From: Methylotenera mobilis JLW8
GTDB lineage: Bacteria; Pseudomonadota; Gammaproteobacteria; Burkholderiales; Methylophilaceae
DNA: 64,000 nucleotides
Assembly: GCF_000023705.1 (NCBI RefSeq)
Contig: NC_012968.1
Span: 744,001-808,000 of the forward strand
Reading direction: 5' to 3'
How positions within the stretch are numbered: position 1 is the first letter of the stretch; each line of letters opens with the position of its first letter. Positions 52,672-61,412 of the stretch are shown piece after piece. A program made the translations under genes and the position numbers. The notes below the pieces were generated by a model. It had not been told where the DNA came from, searched no databases, and saw only the letters and a list, made by a program, of their open reading frames with translations.

Positions 52672-53331
52672 ACCGCTCGCACCACGACGAAATGACCGGT
52701 CTTCGGTCACACGAAACGTGCGAAATGCCATGCGCGCCTTCAAGACTTTGACATGGGGAAGATCGTTTTGAAGGAGCGAGCGAACGCGATCTATCGGAAG
52801 TTCACATTTGGGGCCTAGAACCACCTCCGCGAGCCGTAAGTCTTCAGAAAAGTCTTGGAAGAAGAGCCCAGATTCTTTCGTTGCGGGATCCAGTTGGACA
52901 AATAGTCGATACTCGTCTTCATACTTCCAGTCTACGAATTTCGTTCTAAGTAAGCGATTAACCAACGCCTCGTCAAGCTTTGGACGTTTCGTTTTCGAAT
53001 CAACATCAATACGAACTCGCTGCGAGGTATATAGGACTTGCGACAGGAGTTGATCAGGAACATCGAAACCCAAGGCAATCCCAGTGTGCTTTTCCGCATA
53101 ATGCCCCCACAACAGCGGGTTGCTCCAAGTTCGACTGAAGCAGATTAATCCCTTTGTCTCGTTCAGTTGGGTCTTCATTGCAGCGAATGCCATTCGATGC
53201 TCCAGATTTTCCAAGTTGGCGGCCAATAACTCGAATGGGTCATTTAGATCACTGAACCGAGAGATCTTCAGGCGCTTAAGAGAAAGGTTGCTCAAGGCGA
53301 ATGGAGCGGATGACAAGTAGTAGACCCGCAT
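52618..53331 (-). CDS. DUF2971 protein carried by the integron cassette
   Basis: A 237-residue DUF2971 protein. Family features are MRVYYLSSAPFALSNL at the start, RFSDLNDPFEL (about 26-36), CFSRTWSNPLLWGHYAEKHTGIALGFD (about 63-89; key LLWGHYAEKHTG) and FVDWKYEDEYRLFV (about 130-143). The last 20 or so residues (from SGAQPINPS) are encoded by attC and are probably not part of the fold. The ATG at 53331 lies 12 bases from the cassette edge with no clear ribosome site; a TTG at the edge is a less likely start. DUF2971 proteins are uncharacterised; some are suspected of abortive-infection roles. Confidence 0.82.
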   Translation of the reverse strand: MRVYYLSSAPFALSNLSLKRLKISRFSDLNDPFELLAANLENLEHRMAFAAMKTQLNETKGLICFSRTWSNPLLWGHYAEKHTGIALGFDVPDQLLSQVLYTSQRVRIDVDSKTKRPKLDEALVNRLLRTKFVDWKYEDEYRLFVQLDPATKESGLFFQDFSEDLRLAEVVLGPKCELPIDRVRSLLQNDLPHVKVLKARMAFRTFRVTEDRSFRRGASGAQPINPSAQRDEAAQRR

Positions 53332-53343
53332 TAAGGTGCCCAA

Positions 53344-53744
53344 CAGTAATTATAGAGTCCCATGGGTATCTATATTAATAAATGGATGATTGTTATACAT
53401 GGCTAGAATTGACTGCCTTTCTTGTTTTTATGGTTTCAGTGTCTCTATAGTTAGATGATTAATATAGAGACAGAGCATTACTTCTTCGCTGATTGATTGT
53501 AAACCAACACCTTTGAATTTAGAACTTGGTGAAACTGATAGGAGTTAAAAATCCACTTTAGGAGCCAACTAGACAATAATAAAATGAAAAGTAGTGATGG
53601 ATTTTTCCGTACCACTTTTGTGTCTGAACAAAAATTTAATTTTTTGAGAGAATCTATAAGTTGATGGAAACCTACAACAGTGCCGAGTGCATACAGGATT
53701 CGTTCTATAATGGGCTAGTCTCCATTCACCCTCAAGCCTAACTC
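53344..53744. other. AT-rich intergenic region with a strong hairpin
   Basis: No coding region could be supported in these 401 bases between the cassette and ung. The one clear structure is a perfect 10-bp inverted repeat TGTCTCTATA/TATAGAGACA (53440-53449 and 53463-53472); the 13-base loop itself contains TTA/TAA that can pair. It lacks a U-tract. A TATAAT at 53706-53711, 33 bases before the ung ATG, is a possible -10 for ung, with only a poor -35. Confidence 0.5.
53349..53354 (-). promoter_or_regulatory. Host -10 element abutting the cassette
   Basis: TATAAT on the minus strand lies five bases upstream of the cassette junction. A start site seven bases on would fall at the first cassette bases, giving a near-leaderless transcript with only about a dozen bases before the ATG. 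No good -35 is visible at 16-18 bases (the region reads TAATAT), so this is tentative. Confidence 0.4.
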
Positions 53745-54428
53745 ATGTATCAAGAAAAACCTGGTCAACTTCATCCTTCATGGCAAGCTGTGATAGGCGG
53801 AGAGCTTGATAAGCCTTATATGCAATCACTGCGCGCTTTTTTGCTGCAGGAAAAAGCTGCTGGGAAAACGATATTCCCGCCTAGTCCACTGATTTTTAAT
53901 GCATTTAACCATACGCCGTTTGACAAGGTGCGCGTGGTGATCATCGGGCAAGACCCGTATCACGGTGCAGGCCAGGCACACGGTTTGAGCTTTTCTGTGC
54001 CGGACGGCATTGCGTTACCACCTTCATTGCTCAATATCTTCAAGGAAATTGAAAGTGACCTAGGCATTAAAGTGCGCGGCAAGGGCGATTTAACGGCTTG
54101 GGCAAACCAAGGTGTGCTGTTATTAAATGCCACTTTGACGGTAGAAATGGGCAATGCTGGTTCGCATCAGAAACGCGGCTGGGAAACTTTTACTGACGCG
54201 GCGATTGCTGCTTTGAACTTACGTCGGGAAGGCTTGGTGTTTGTGCTGTGGGGCAGTTACGCGCAGAAAAAAGGGGAGGTGATAGACCCGAAAAAACATC
54301 TGGTGCTGAAATCCGTGCATCCATCGCCGTTGTCAGCACATCGAGGTTTTTTTGGGAATCACCAGTTTTCGCGTATTAACGAATATTTGCAAAAGCGCGG
54401 TGAGGCACCAATTGATTGGCAAATATAA
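53745..54428 (+). CDS. ung: Uracil-DNA glycosylase
   Basis: Family 1 UDG that removes uracil from DNA. The water-activating motif [21 protein letters not shown] places the catalytic Asp at about 70 in GQDPYH (68-73); the Leu-intercalation loop [12 protein letters not shown] is at about 193-204 with the catalytic His. [12 protein letters not shown] (about 124-135) is the uracil-recognition strand. The 227-residue length is standard. No strong ribosome site precedes the ATG. Confidence 0.96.
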   Translation: MYQEKPGQLHPSWQAVIGGELDKPYMQSLRAFLLQEKAAGKTIFPPSPLIFNAFNHTPFDKVRVVIIGQDPYHGAGQAHGLSFSVPDGIALPPSLLNIFKEIESDLGIKVRGKGDLTAWANQGVLLLNATLTVEMGNAGSHQKRGWETFTDAAIAALNLRREGLVFVLWGSYAQKKGEVIDPKKHLVLKSVHPSPLSAHRGFFGNHQFSRINEYLQKRGEAPIDWQI

Positions 54429-54480
54429 GATTGAAGTTACAAAGATTATATAAGTCGATGACCAGAAAAATCTAGGCTAG

Positions 54481-54508
54481 GGCGGGCAAAATAGAGACTT
54501 TGCCCGCC
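54481..54508. terminator. Bidirectional terminator, ung / prpD
   Basis: Perfect 10-bp stem GGCGGGCAAA/TTTGCCCGCC with an 8-base loop between converging genes; the minus-strand continuation is less U-rich than the stem would suggest, but the position is convincing. Confidence 0.8.
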
Positions 54509-54526
54509 TATCTATTTATATACAGA

Positions 54527-55990
54527 TTAACCCTGCCAGAGCATATCTACAAAGGCATTCACCGGCATGGCTTCTAGCGTTTTCTGCGCTAGGCATAACT
54601 CTAAGATTTCTGCCTGTTTTTTCGCATCAAACCTGCGTGCCAAGTTTACTTTGAATTTTTTCACTAACTCCGGGATGCCTTCACCACGGCGGCGGCGGTG
54701 GCCGATTGGATATTCCACAGCGATATTGTCTGACTTGCTGCCGTCTTTAAAGAACACTTGAATCGCGTTAGCAATCGAGCGTTTTTCCGGGTCGTGGTAA
54801 TCCTTGGTGTATTCAGCTTTTTCTACGCAAGTCATTTTGGCACGAATCGCATCGATACGTGGGTCTGCTGCCGCTGCGTCTTCATAATCTTGCGCGGTCA
54901 AGCTGCCTTTTAATAAACCCACTGCTGCCATATACTGGATGCAATGATCACGGTCAGCCGGGTTGTCTAATGGGCCGGTCTTGTCGATGATACGAATTGC
55001 AGACTCGTGCGTGGTAATCACGATTTTGTCGATATTGTTGATTTGTTCCAGTGTTTGTAGCTTGCTGCCAACTTGTGCATTCAATTGGAAGGCACACTCC
55101 ACAGCAGTCTGTGCGTGGAACTCAGCTGGGAACGAGATTTTGAATAATACTTGTTCCATCACGTATGAGCCGTAGTCGCGTTGGAATTTGAACGCATTGC
55201 CCTTAAATAATACGTCGTAGAAGCCCCATGTTTTTGCAGTGAGCGCAGATGGGTAGCCCATTTCGCCTTGCATGGTCATCCAAGCTAAACGTACTGCACG
55301 TGAGGTGGCATCGCCCGCTGCCCATGATTTACGTGAGCCGGTATTGGGTGAGTGGCGGTAAGTACGCAAGCTTTGGCCATCCACAAACGCATTAGATACA
55401 GCGTTGATAATGTCTTCTTTATTGCCGCCTAGTAGCTTGGTCACTACTGCGGTAGACGCGATTTTTACTAAAATCACATGGTCCAAACCCACGCGGTTAA
55501 AGCTGTTTTCCAATGCCAGCACACCTTGAATCTCATGTGCTTTAATCATGGCGGTAAGTACGTCTTTTACCGTGAGCGGCGCTTTGCCTTCGGTAATGTT
55601 TTTGCGCGACATATAATCTGCCACCGCTAAAATACCACCCAAGTTGTCAGAAGGATGACCCCATTCTGCCGCCAGCCATGTGTCGTTAAAGTCTAACCAA
55701 CGAATCATGGCACCAATGTTGAACGCAGCGAGGATAGGATCAAGCTGAAAGCTGGTGCCTGGTACTTTTGCGCCATTAGGTACGATGGTGCCTGCAATCA
55801 CAGGGCCTAGCAGCTTGGTGCAAGCTGGGTAATCCAATGCTTCAAAACCGCAGCCTAATGTGTCCATCAGGCAATTGCGTGCGGTGTCATAGGCTTCATC
55901 GCTATTGATTTCAAAATCTGCCACGTAATTGGCAATATCAACAATGACTTGGTCTGGTGCGGGACGAACGTTAGAGATATGCGACGACAT
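54527..55990 (-). CDS. prpD: 2-methylcitrate dehydratase
   Basis: PrpD dehydrates 2-methylcitrate to 2-methyl-cis-aconitate in propionyl-CoA breakdown. The 487-residue chain matches the MmgE/PrpD family: [15 protein letters not shown] (about 39-53), [22 protein letters not shown] (about 94-115) and [20 protein letters not shown] (about 218-237; key AGDATSRAV). [17 protein letters not shown] is the C-terminal PrpD segment. The full-length, cofactor-free PrpD form is present, with no acnD/prpF pair nearby. It lies 238 bases downstream of prpC and may have its own promoter. Confidence 0.93.
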   Translation of the reverse strand: MSSHISNVRPAPDQVIVDIANYVADFEINSDEAYDTARNCLMDTLGCGFEALDYPACTKLLGPVIAGTIVPNGAKVPGTSFQLDPILAAFNIGAMIRWLDFNDTWLAAEWGHPSDNLGGILAVADYMSRKNITEGKAPLTVKDVLTAMIKAHEIQGVLALENSFNRVGLDHVILVKIASTAVVTKLLGGNKEDIINAVSNAFVDGQSLRTYRHSPNTGSRKSWAAGDATSRAVRLAWMTMQGEMGYPSALTAKTWGFYDVLFKGNAFKFQRDYGSYVMEQVLFKISFPAEFHAQTAVECAFQLNAQVGSKLQTLEQINNIDKIVITTHESAIRIIDKTGPLDNPADRDHCIQYMAAVGLLKGSLTAQDYEDAAAADPRIDAIRAKMTCVEKAEYTKDYHDPEKRSIANAIQVFFKDGSKSDNIAVEYPIGHRRRRGEGIPELVKKFKVNLARRFDAKKQAEILELCLAQKTLEAMPVNAFVDMLWQG

Positions 55991-56078
55991 ATTAAGGACC
56001 TTTAAAGTATAAAAATAAATTAATTCAGTGCGTTATTCACGTAGACCCGCATGGGCTTTTAGTATTTCGACTTGGCTA

Positions 56079-56200
56079 TTTAACTTAATCAGCTACTTAA
56101 TTTAATTAGTTGTTTAACTTAAATAATTGCTTAACCTAGCAAGTCTGAAGTATAAAAAGTGGAACCCATTTTAAACGGAGAGTAAAACTAAATGGATTCC
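56079..56200. repeat. AT-rich repeats and hairpin between prpC and prpD
   Basis: The 238-base gap between prpC and prpD carries two direct copies of TTTAACTTAA (56079-56088 and 56113-56122, 34 bases apart) in a run of TTAA/TTAATT motifs. Nearer prpC is an inverted repeat GGAACCCATTT/AAATGGATTCC (56161-56171 and 56190-56200, one G-T pair). Read on the minus strand it is followed by ACTTTTTATAC, so it may partly terminate prpC transcription; the repeats beyond may belong to a prpD promoter. Confidence 0.5.
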
Positions 56201-56228
56201 GCCTCCGCGAGAGTGACGGAGTTAAGGG

Positions 56229-57383
56229 TTAACGTTGCTCCAGCGGTACATATGGCCGGTTTTCCGGGCCTGTATATTCCGCGTTGGGACGGATAATTTT
56301 GTTATCAATGCGTTGCTCAATCACATGTGCTACCCAGCCTGTGGTGCGCGATATCACAAATATTGGCGTGAACATACCGGTAGGGATGCCCATCATGTGA
56401 TAGCTGGATGCGCTGTACCAATCCAAGTTAGGGAACATTTTTTTCTCACGCCACATGGTTTCTTCAATGCGTGCAGAAACATCAAACAGCGTCATGTTGC
56501 CGTTATCTTCGCATAACTTGCGGCTTACCGCTTTGATAGACTCATTTCTTGGGTCGGCAATGGTGTATACCGGATGGCCAAAACCAATGATGATTTCTTT
56601 ACGCGCCATGCGTTGCATGATGTCAGCTTCTGCTTCATCTGCAGTTTTATAGCGCTCAATAATCTCCATGGCTGCTTCGTTAGCGCCACCGTGCTTAGGG
56701 CCGCGTAGCGCGCCAATTGCGCCGGTGATACATGAGTACATATCGGATAAAGTGCCAGCCACCACGCGTGCTGTAAATGTAGAAGCGTTAAACTCATGCT
56801 CTGCATATAGCACCAATGAGGTGTTCATTGCACTGATGTGTAGGTCCGAGGGCTTTGTGCCGTGCAGCAAATGCAAGAAGTGTGCAGCAATCGAGTCTTC
56901 GTCGGTTTCTACTTCAATACGTTTCTGGTTGTGGCTAAAGTGGTACCAGTAAATCAAAATAGAGCCAAAGCAGGCAATCAGTCTATCGCCCAAATCTTTT
57001 GCGCCTTCAGTATTACGGTCGCCAGCTTCAGGTTCCAGAGTGCCTAGCATAGAGCAGCCGGTGCGCATCACATCCATTGGGTGGGCGTTGGCTGGTATTT
57101 GCTCTAATACTTTTTTTAAGCCATCGGGTAGACCGCGTAGCTTCTTGAGCTTTTGGTGATAGGCCGCTAATTCTGCTTTATTTGGCAGTGCGCCATGAAT
57201 CAGCAGATGGGCGACTTCTTCAAATGTCGCGGATTTTGCCAGCTCGATAATGTCATAGCCGCGGTAATGTAAGTCATTACCGGTATGGCCAACGGTACAG
57301 ATGGCTGTGGTGCCGGCGGAAATGCCAGCCAGTGCTACGCCTTTTTTCTTTTTAGGTTCTTGAGTAGTTGTGGTTTGTGTCAT
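56229..57383 (-). CDS. prpC: 2-methylcitrate synthase
   Basis: Condenses propionyl-CoA with oxaloacetate. The 384-residue citrate-synthase-fold protein has [28 protein letters not shown] (key [14 protein letters not shown], about 32-45), [19 protein letters not shown] (about 226-244, catalytic His) and [23 protein letters not shown] (about 276-298, second His, GHPVY). [21 protein letters not shown] carries the catalytic Asp region. The GHPVY motif and lack of an allosteric domain favour PrpC over GltA. It lies 1 base after prpB in one operon. Confidence 0.94.
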   Translation of the reverse strand: MTQTTTTQEPKKKKGVALAGISAGTTAICTVGHTGNDLHYRGYDIIELAKSATFEEVAHLLIHGALPNKAELAAYHQKLKKLRGLPDGLKKVLEQIPANAHPMDVMRTGCSMLGTLEPEAGDRNTEGAKDLGDRLIACFGSILIYWYHFSHNQKRIEVETDEDSIAAHFLHLLHGTKPSDLHISAMNTSLVLYAEHEFNASTFTARVVAGTLSDMYSCITGAIGALRGPKHGGANEAAMEIIERYKTADEAEADIMQRMARKEIIIGFGHPVYTIADPRNESIKAVSRKLCEDNGNMTLFDVSARIEETMWREKKMFPNLDWYSASSYHMMGIPTGMFTPIFVISRTTGWVAHVIEQRIDNKIIRPNAEYTGPENRPYVPLEQR

Positions 57384-57384
57384 G

Positions 57385-58269
57385 CTACTTTTCTCCCTTA
57401 AATAATGCGTCTAACTTTTGCTCGTAAGCGTGATAGTTTAAGTGCTCATACAGCGCTGCGCGCGTTTGCATGGTGTTTACTACGTTGGCTTGCGTGCCGT
57501 CTTTGCGTACTGCTTGATATACATTGAGCGCAGCTTGGTTCATCGCTCTAAATGCTGAAAGCGGGTATAGCACCATGCTGACATGCGCGCTGCGTAACTC
57601 ATCTACGGTAAATAGTGGGGTGCTGCCAAATTCGGTAATGTTAGCGAGTACGGGTACTTTGACTGCATCGGCAAATTGCTGATACATGCTTAGTTCAGTA
57701 ATCGCTTCTGGGAAAATCATATCCGCACCAGCTTCTACACAGGCGCATGCACGGTCAATCGCAGATTGCAGGCCTTCTACGGCCAGCGCATCGGTGCGCG
57801 CCATAATCACAAAATCCGGGTCAGTTTTTGCATCCACTGCGGCTTTAATGCGGTCTACCATTTCCGCTTGGCTGACGATGGCTTTGTTAGGACGGTGGCC
57901 ACAGCGTTTGGCTTGTACCTGGTCTTCAATATGCACGGCGCCTGCGCCAGCTTTAATAATACTTTTGATGCTGCGTGCGATATTGAATGCACCGCCAAAG
58001 CCGGTGTCGATATCCACCAATAACGGCGTTTCTGTCACATCGGTGATTCTGCGTACGTCAATCAGCACGTCTTCTAGTGTAGATATACCTAAATCTGGGA
58101 TACCTAGTGAGCCTGCAGCAACCCCGCCACCAGATAAATATAAAGCCTTGTAACCAGTTTGTGTGGCGAGTAGGGCGTGGTAAGCGTTGATAGCACCGAT
58201 GATTTGCAAAGGTGATTCTGCACTTAATGCGGCTCTAAAACGGGTACCTGCAGTTGCTTGTTTATTCAT
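57385..58269 (-). CDS. prpB: 2-methylisocitrate lyase
   Basis: Cleaves 2-methylisocitrate to pyruvate and succinate, the last step of the methylcitrate cycle. The isocitrate-lyase-superfamily signature KRCGH is at about 121-125 ([11 protein letters not shown]) with the metal-binding Asp in VDIDTGFGG (about 85-93) and [16 protein letters not shown] near the N terminus. The 294-residue length is typical. It is directly upstream of prpC; no propionyl-CoA synthetase or prpR is adjacent. Confidence 0.95.
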   Translation of the reverse strand: MNKQATAGTRFRAALSAESPLQIIGAINAYHALLATQTGYKALYLSGGGVAAGSLGIPDLGISTLEDVLIDVRRITDVTETPLLVDIDTGFGGAFNIARSIKSIIKAGAGAVHIEDQVQAKRCGHRPNKAIVSQAEMVDRIKAAVDAKTDPDFVIMARTDALAVEGLQSAIDRACACVEAGADMIFPEAITELSMYQQFADAVKVPVLANITEFGSTPLFTVDELRSAHVSMVLYPLSAFRAMNQAALNVYQAVRKDGTQANVVNTMQTRAALYEHLNYHAYEQKLDALFKGEK

Positions 58270-58401
58270 GTTGCTGATTTCCTTCAGTTCATTTAATCAC
58301 GCTGTATTAGGCGCTGGCGTGAGGTGGTCAAACCCAAGCCGTCAGCATTAAAGCTGATGGTTATCTTGCAAATCTGTAGGGTTTTAGTTATTTAAAATAA
58401 T

Positions 58402-59403
58402 TTATTTAAAAAAGGCTTCAACTGCAGCGGTTGGAATTTCCACTTTAGTTAATCTTGCTTTTTGCAGCACTTCCCAGAAGTATCTGTAAGTTGCGCGGTC
58501 ATGTAGCTCGCCCGCGTATTGAATTGGCCCCCACTCAGCTTGCTGTGCGGCAAGCAGAATATTGGCTGCATCAATCACTTCATCAAAATTAGGTTTCATT
58601 GCATCCACAATGGCCTGAATCTGGGTTGGGTAAATGCTCCACATACGCATAAAACCAAACTCATTGCGTGCGTGACTGGCGTCGCTCAATGTTGTTTCTA
58701 CATTTTTTAGATCCAGCGTAACGTTGTGCGCAGGCACCACGCCATTGGCAAGTGCTGCTGCAACTACTTCTGATTTTGCACGCGCTAATAAGCGGTGCTC
58801 GAATTGGCCTGGGCTACGCATTGCGCTGGCTGGAATCGCGCCATGGTGCGCGCTGACAAAGTCCATCAAGCCAAAGTCCAGCACCTGTAGCCAAGGTAGC
58901 GCTGCAATCTCATGCACTTGTTTCAGTGCGCCGTGCGTTTCAATCAAGATATGAATAGGAATCACGCGATTGATATGGTTCTCTTTAGCCACAGCTTGCA
59001 CGTATTCAATCATTTCACGTGCCTGATCGATACTGGTGCATTTAGGAATAGTGATGTAAGTCAGTACCTTGCCGGCGCCGGCCACTAGAATGTCGATATC
59101 TAGTTTCCATGCGGGATGGGTGTAGTCATGGATGCGCGCACCAGCCATTTTGTGTTTATTGGCTTCTGAATTTAATACGCGTACTATCATCTCTGCATGT
59201 TCGCGTTCTTGGCCAGCGGCTGCGCCGTCCTCACAGTCGCAAGTGATGTCAAAAACTGCACCTATACTATCTTGCAGTGATAGTGCTTTTAAAATTAGCT
59301 TTTCACTGCCAGCAAAATGCTCGCAGGCTGGAATCAGTGGGAATGGTTTTTCTCCGCCAAATAGCGCTTCATTCGGGTGTTTTTTTTGTAAAGTCACAGC
59401 CAT
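58402..59403 (-). CDS. CitE/HpcH-type CoA-ester lyase-like protein (long form)
   Basis: A 333-residue TIM-barrel protein of the HpcH/HpaI/CitE group. Family-type features are DITCDCEDGAAAGQE (about 53-67), the metal Glu in IPIHILIETHGALKQV (about 148-163), the metal Asp in VLDFGLMDFVSAHHG (about 174-188) and SIYPTQI near the C terminus. Relatives cleave or form malyl-, beta-methylmalyl-, citramalyl- or citryl-CoA. It is 3' of the MaoC gene with a 1-base overlap. The substrate cannot be deduced from sequence; a methylmalyl- or malyl-type CoA ester is one possibility. Confidence 0.75.
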   Translation of the reverse strand: MAVTLQKKHPNEALFGGEKPFPLIPACEHFAGSEKLILKALSLQDSIGAVFDITCDCEDGAAAGQEREHAEMIVRVLNSEANKHKMAGARIHDYTHPAWKLDIDILVAGAGKVLTYITIPKCTSIDQAREMIEYVQAVAKENHINRVIPIHILIETHGALKQVHEIAALPWLQVLDFGLMDFVSAHHGAIPASAMRSPGQFEHRLLARAKSEVVAAALANGVVPAHNVTLDLKNVETTLSDASHARNEFGFMRMWSIYPTQIQAIVDAMKPNFDEVIDAANILLAAQQAEWGPIQYAGELHDRATYRYFWEVLQKARLTKVEIPTAAVEAFFK

Positions 59404-60482
59404 TATTTGTTTCCTTTGCGAGGCATGAGTACGGTGTAATCAAGATCGAGTACTACATTGGGGTGGTAGCTATTAAATTGCTTGGTTTCTGCTAACTCGG
59501 CAGGATTCATGTTTTTAATGCCAACCATGCGTAGTCTTAGCGCGCCCAGGTCGTTTCGGTTAGGCAGTTCCCAGCGCTCCAGCACTTCGGTGAAGTTGTA
59601 AATCGTGTCGCCAGCAAAGCTCGGATTGGCGTGCGTACCAGCGTTAATTGCCGCAATGCAGATAGCATTTTCCAAACCTTCATAGCTCAATGCCCGGCAT
59701 GCGGAAATTACGATGCCGCCATACACCAAGCGTTTGCCAAAGGTGGAGCTTTGCATCAGGTGTGCATCAAAATGCAGGCGCGCGTTATTCTGATATAAGC
59801 GTGTTGCCAGCGAGTGGTCGCTTTCGTTGATAGTCATGCCGGCGGCATGGTTGATGCGCTCGCCTGCTTGGTAATCTTCCCAGTAAAACTGGCCGCTGGT
59901 TGCCTGTTGGTCAAAGCGGTTTGTAGTTAAATGTGCAGGTATGTTTAATTGCTCCGGCGCAACAAATGATGGCAGCTCAGGAACTGTGGTTGCAGGTGCC
60001 GGGGCGTTGCTGTCATGTTTATGTACCATGACCCAGCGCACCCAGCTTAGTACCGGCTGTTGGTGTTGGTTAACTGCGGTAGAGCGCACATACACCACGC
60101 CATTTTTGCCATTGGAATTTTGTTTGAGCCCGATTACTTGGCTGGATGTGCTCAGGGTGTCGCCCACATATACCGGTTGTAAAAAGCGCACATCGGCATA
60201 ACCTAAGTTGGCTACCGCGTTCACGGAAATATCGGGAACGGTTTTACCAAAAGCAATATGGAATGTGAGTAAATCATCTACGGGTGCAGCCTGGTAACCA
60301 AGCTTTTGTGCAAAAGGTTCGCTGCAATGTAGCGGGTTGCGGCTGCCTGTGAGTGCGATATACAGTGCGACATCGCCCGCGGTAATAGTGCGCGGGGTGG
60401 CGTGATGTATTACTTCATTAAGGGTGAAGTGTTCAAAAAACCGCCCTGATGATGTTTTGTTTGATTGAATTGTGGCCGCCAT
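59403..60482 (-). CDS. MaoC-like CoA hydratase, mesaconyl-CoA hydratase type
   Basis: The 359-residue protein contains two hotdog-fold MaoC-like halves. The first starts near 20-35 (HFTLNEVIHHATPRTITAGDVALYIALTGSRNPLHCSE; key ALYIALTGSRNPLH) and the second near 190-235 (DYQAGERINHAAGMTINESDHSLATRLYQNNARLHFD; key ESDHSLATRLYQNNARLHF). This double arrangement with about 350 residues is that of mesaconyl-CoA hydratase (beta-methylmalyl-CoA dehydratase) and relatives. The intact motif supports hydratase chemistry; the substrate is inference from the two flanking CitE-like genes. Confidence 0.75.
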   Translation of the reverse strand: MAATIQSNKTSSGRFFEHFTLNEVIHHATPRTITAGDVALYIALTGSRNPLHCSEPFAQKLGYQAAPVDDLLTFHIAFGKTVPDISVNAVANLGYADVRFLQPVYVGDTLSTSSQVIGLKQNSNGKNGVVYVRSTAVNQHQQPVLSWVRWVMVHKHDSNAPAPATTVPELPSFVAPEQLNIPAHLTTNRFDQQATSGQFYWEDYQAGERINHAAGMTINESDHSLATRLYQNNARLHFDAHLMQSSTFGKRLVYGGIVISACRALSYEGLENAICIAAINAGTHANPSFAGDTIYNFTEVLERWELPNRNDLGALRLRMVGIKNMNPAELAETKQFNSYHPNVVLDLDYTVLMPRKGNK

Positions 60483-61364
60483 TTATATGTACTCTTCTTC
60501 TAGTTCGGTGATTGCTTCATGCAGCTTAATGAGGCGTTGTGCGGCCTTGATGTGGTGATGTTCTACTAACTTGTCGTTAACTACCACAGTGCCACGGCCA
60601 GCCTCATTCGCTTCTTTAAGTGCGGTGATGATGAGTCTGGCGTTAGCGACTTCAGTCGCTTTTGGTGTGTATGCGTCATTACAATAGGCAATTTGTGCCG
60701 GGTGCACCAGTGATTTGCCATCCATGCCCATGTCGCGGCCGATTCGGCATGCGTATTCAAATGAATGCATGTTTTTAAAGTCGCTGGTAATGCCGTCAAT
60801 CACTGCCTTGCCGTAGGCGCGTGCGGCTAAAATCACTAAAGATAATGACGTTAAAATCGCCACGCGTTCATGCGTCACATGGGCATGCAACTGCGAGATA
60901 AGGTCTGATGTTGCCATGACGATACAGATGACGCGGTCAGATGCCGCGGCAATCTCTTTTGCATTCAGTACCGCAATCGGGCTTTCTATCATCACCATCA
61001 TGGGCACATCTTTACCGCCGGCCTCATCGAGCAACTGCTGTGCTTTTAATACATCTTCGCGTGACTCAATATTAGGAAACAAAATTGCATCGGCGCCGAT
61101 GTTCGCCACTGCTTTAATGTCATCATGCCCCCAGATCGAATCAAGGTTGTTTACCCGTACTACCACTTCTCTAGAGCCGTAACCGCCTTGTTTAATTGCA
61201 GCAACTACGTTGGCTCTGGATTGTTCTTTGGCGTCGATAAGGATAGGGTCGCCCAGATCTAGGATGACAGAGTCGGCGGCTAATGTACGTGCGCGATCAA
61301 GATAGTGTTGATTGCAGCCCGGTACGTATAGCACAGAGCGTCTTGGACGGATGTGATGTTCCAT
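60483..61364 (-). CDS. CitE-like protein with altered motif (short form)
   Basis: A 293-residue CitE-family TIM barrel. The N-terminal RRSVLYVPGCNQHYLDRA is standard, and the metal Glu is in MMVMIESPIAVLN (about 126-138). HPAQI (about 238-242, SLVHPAQIAYCN) is also family-typical. The usual LDLEDAV loop, however, reads ILDLGDPILIDAKEQSR (about 34-50), with Gly in place of Glu, and the usual FG..D segment reads IVMATSDLISQL. These changes suggest altered chemistry or a regulatory role. The gene starts the three-gene unit and adjoins the MaoC gene with no gap. Confidence 0.72.
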   Translation of the reverse strand: MEHHIRPRRSVLYVPGCNQHYLDRARTLAADSVILDLGDPILIDAKEQSRANVVAAIKQGGYGSREVVVRVNNLDSIWGHDDIKAVANIGADAILFPNIESREDVLKAQQLLDEAGGKDVPMMVMIESPIAVLNAKEIAAASDRVICIVMATSDLISQLHAHVTHERVAILTSLSLVILAARAYGKAVIDGITSDFKNMHSFEYACRIGRDMGMDGKSLVHPAQIAYCNDAYTPKATEVANARLIITALKEANEAGRGTVVVNDKLVEHHHIKAAQRLIKLHEAITELEEEYI

Positions 61365-61412
61365 AATCGTGACTTTGTAAAAATGTTAAATTGATTATAT
61401 AGATGAAATTTA

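Larger units (their letters stand above)
52609..53343 (-). mobile_element. Solitary integron gene cassette
   Basis: The 735-bp segment has both ends of an integron cassette, read on the minus strand. At the 5' end the flank joins at G|TTGGGC (core site GTTGGGC, the complement of GCCCAAC at 53338-53344), 12 bases before the ATG. At the 3' end is an attC starting with GCCCAAC, the exact complement of that core, and ending at G|TTAGTA at 52609. One ORF fills the interior. Joining the flanks restores ACTG|TTAGTATG, a G-TT secondary target. There is no integrase, attI or second cassette nearby. The interior is visibly richer in G+C than the AT-rich flanks. Confidence 0.85.
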
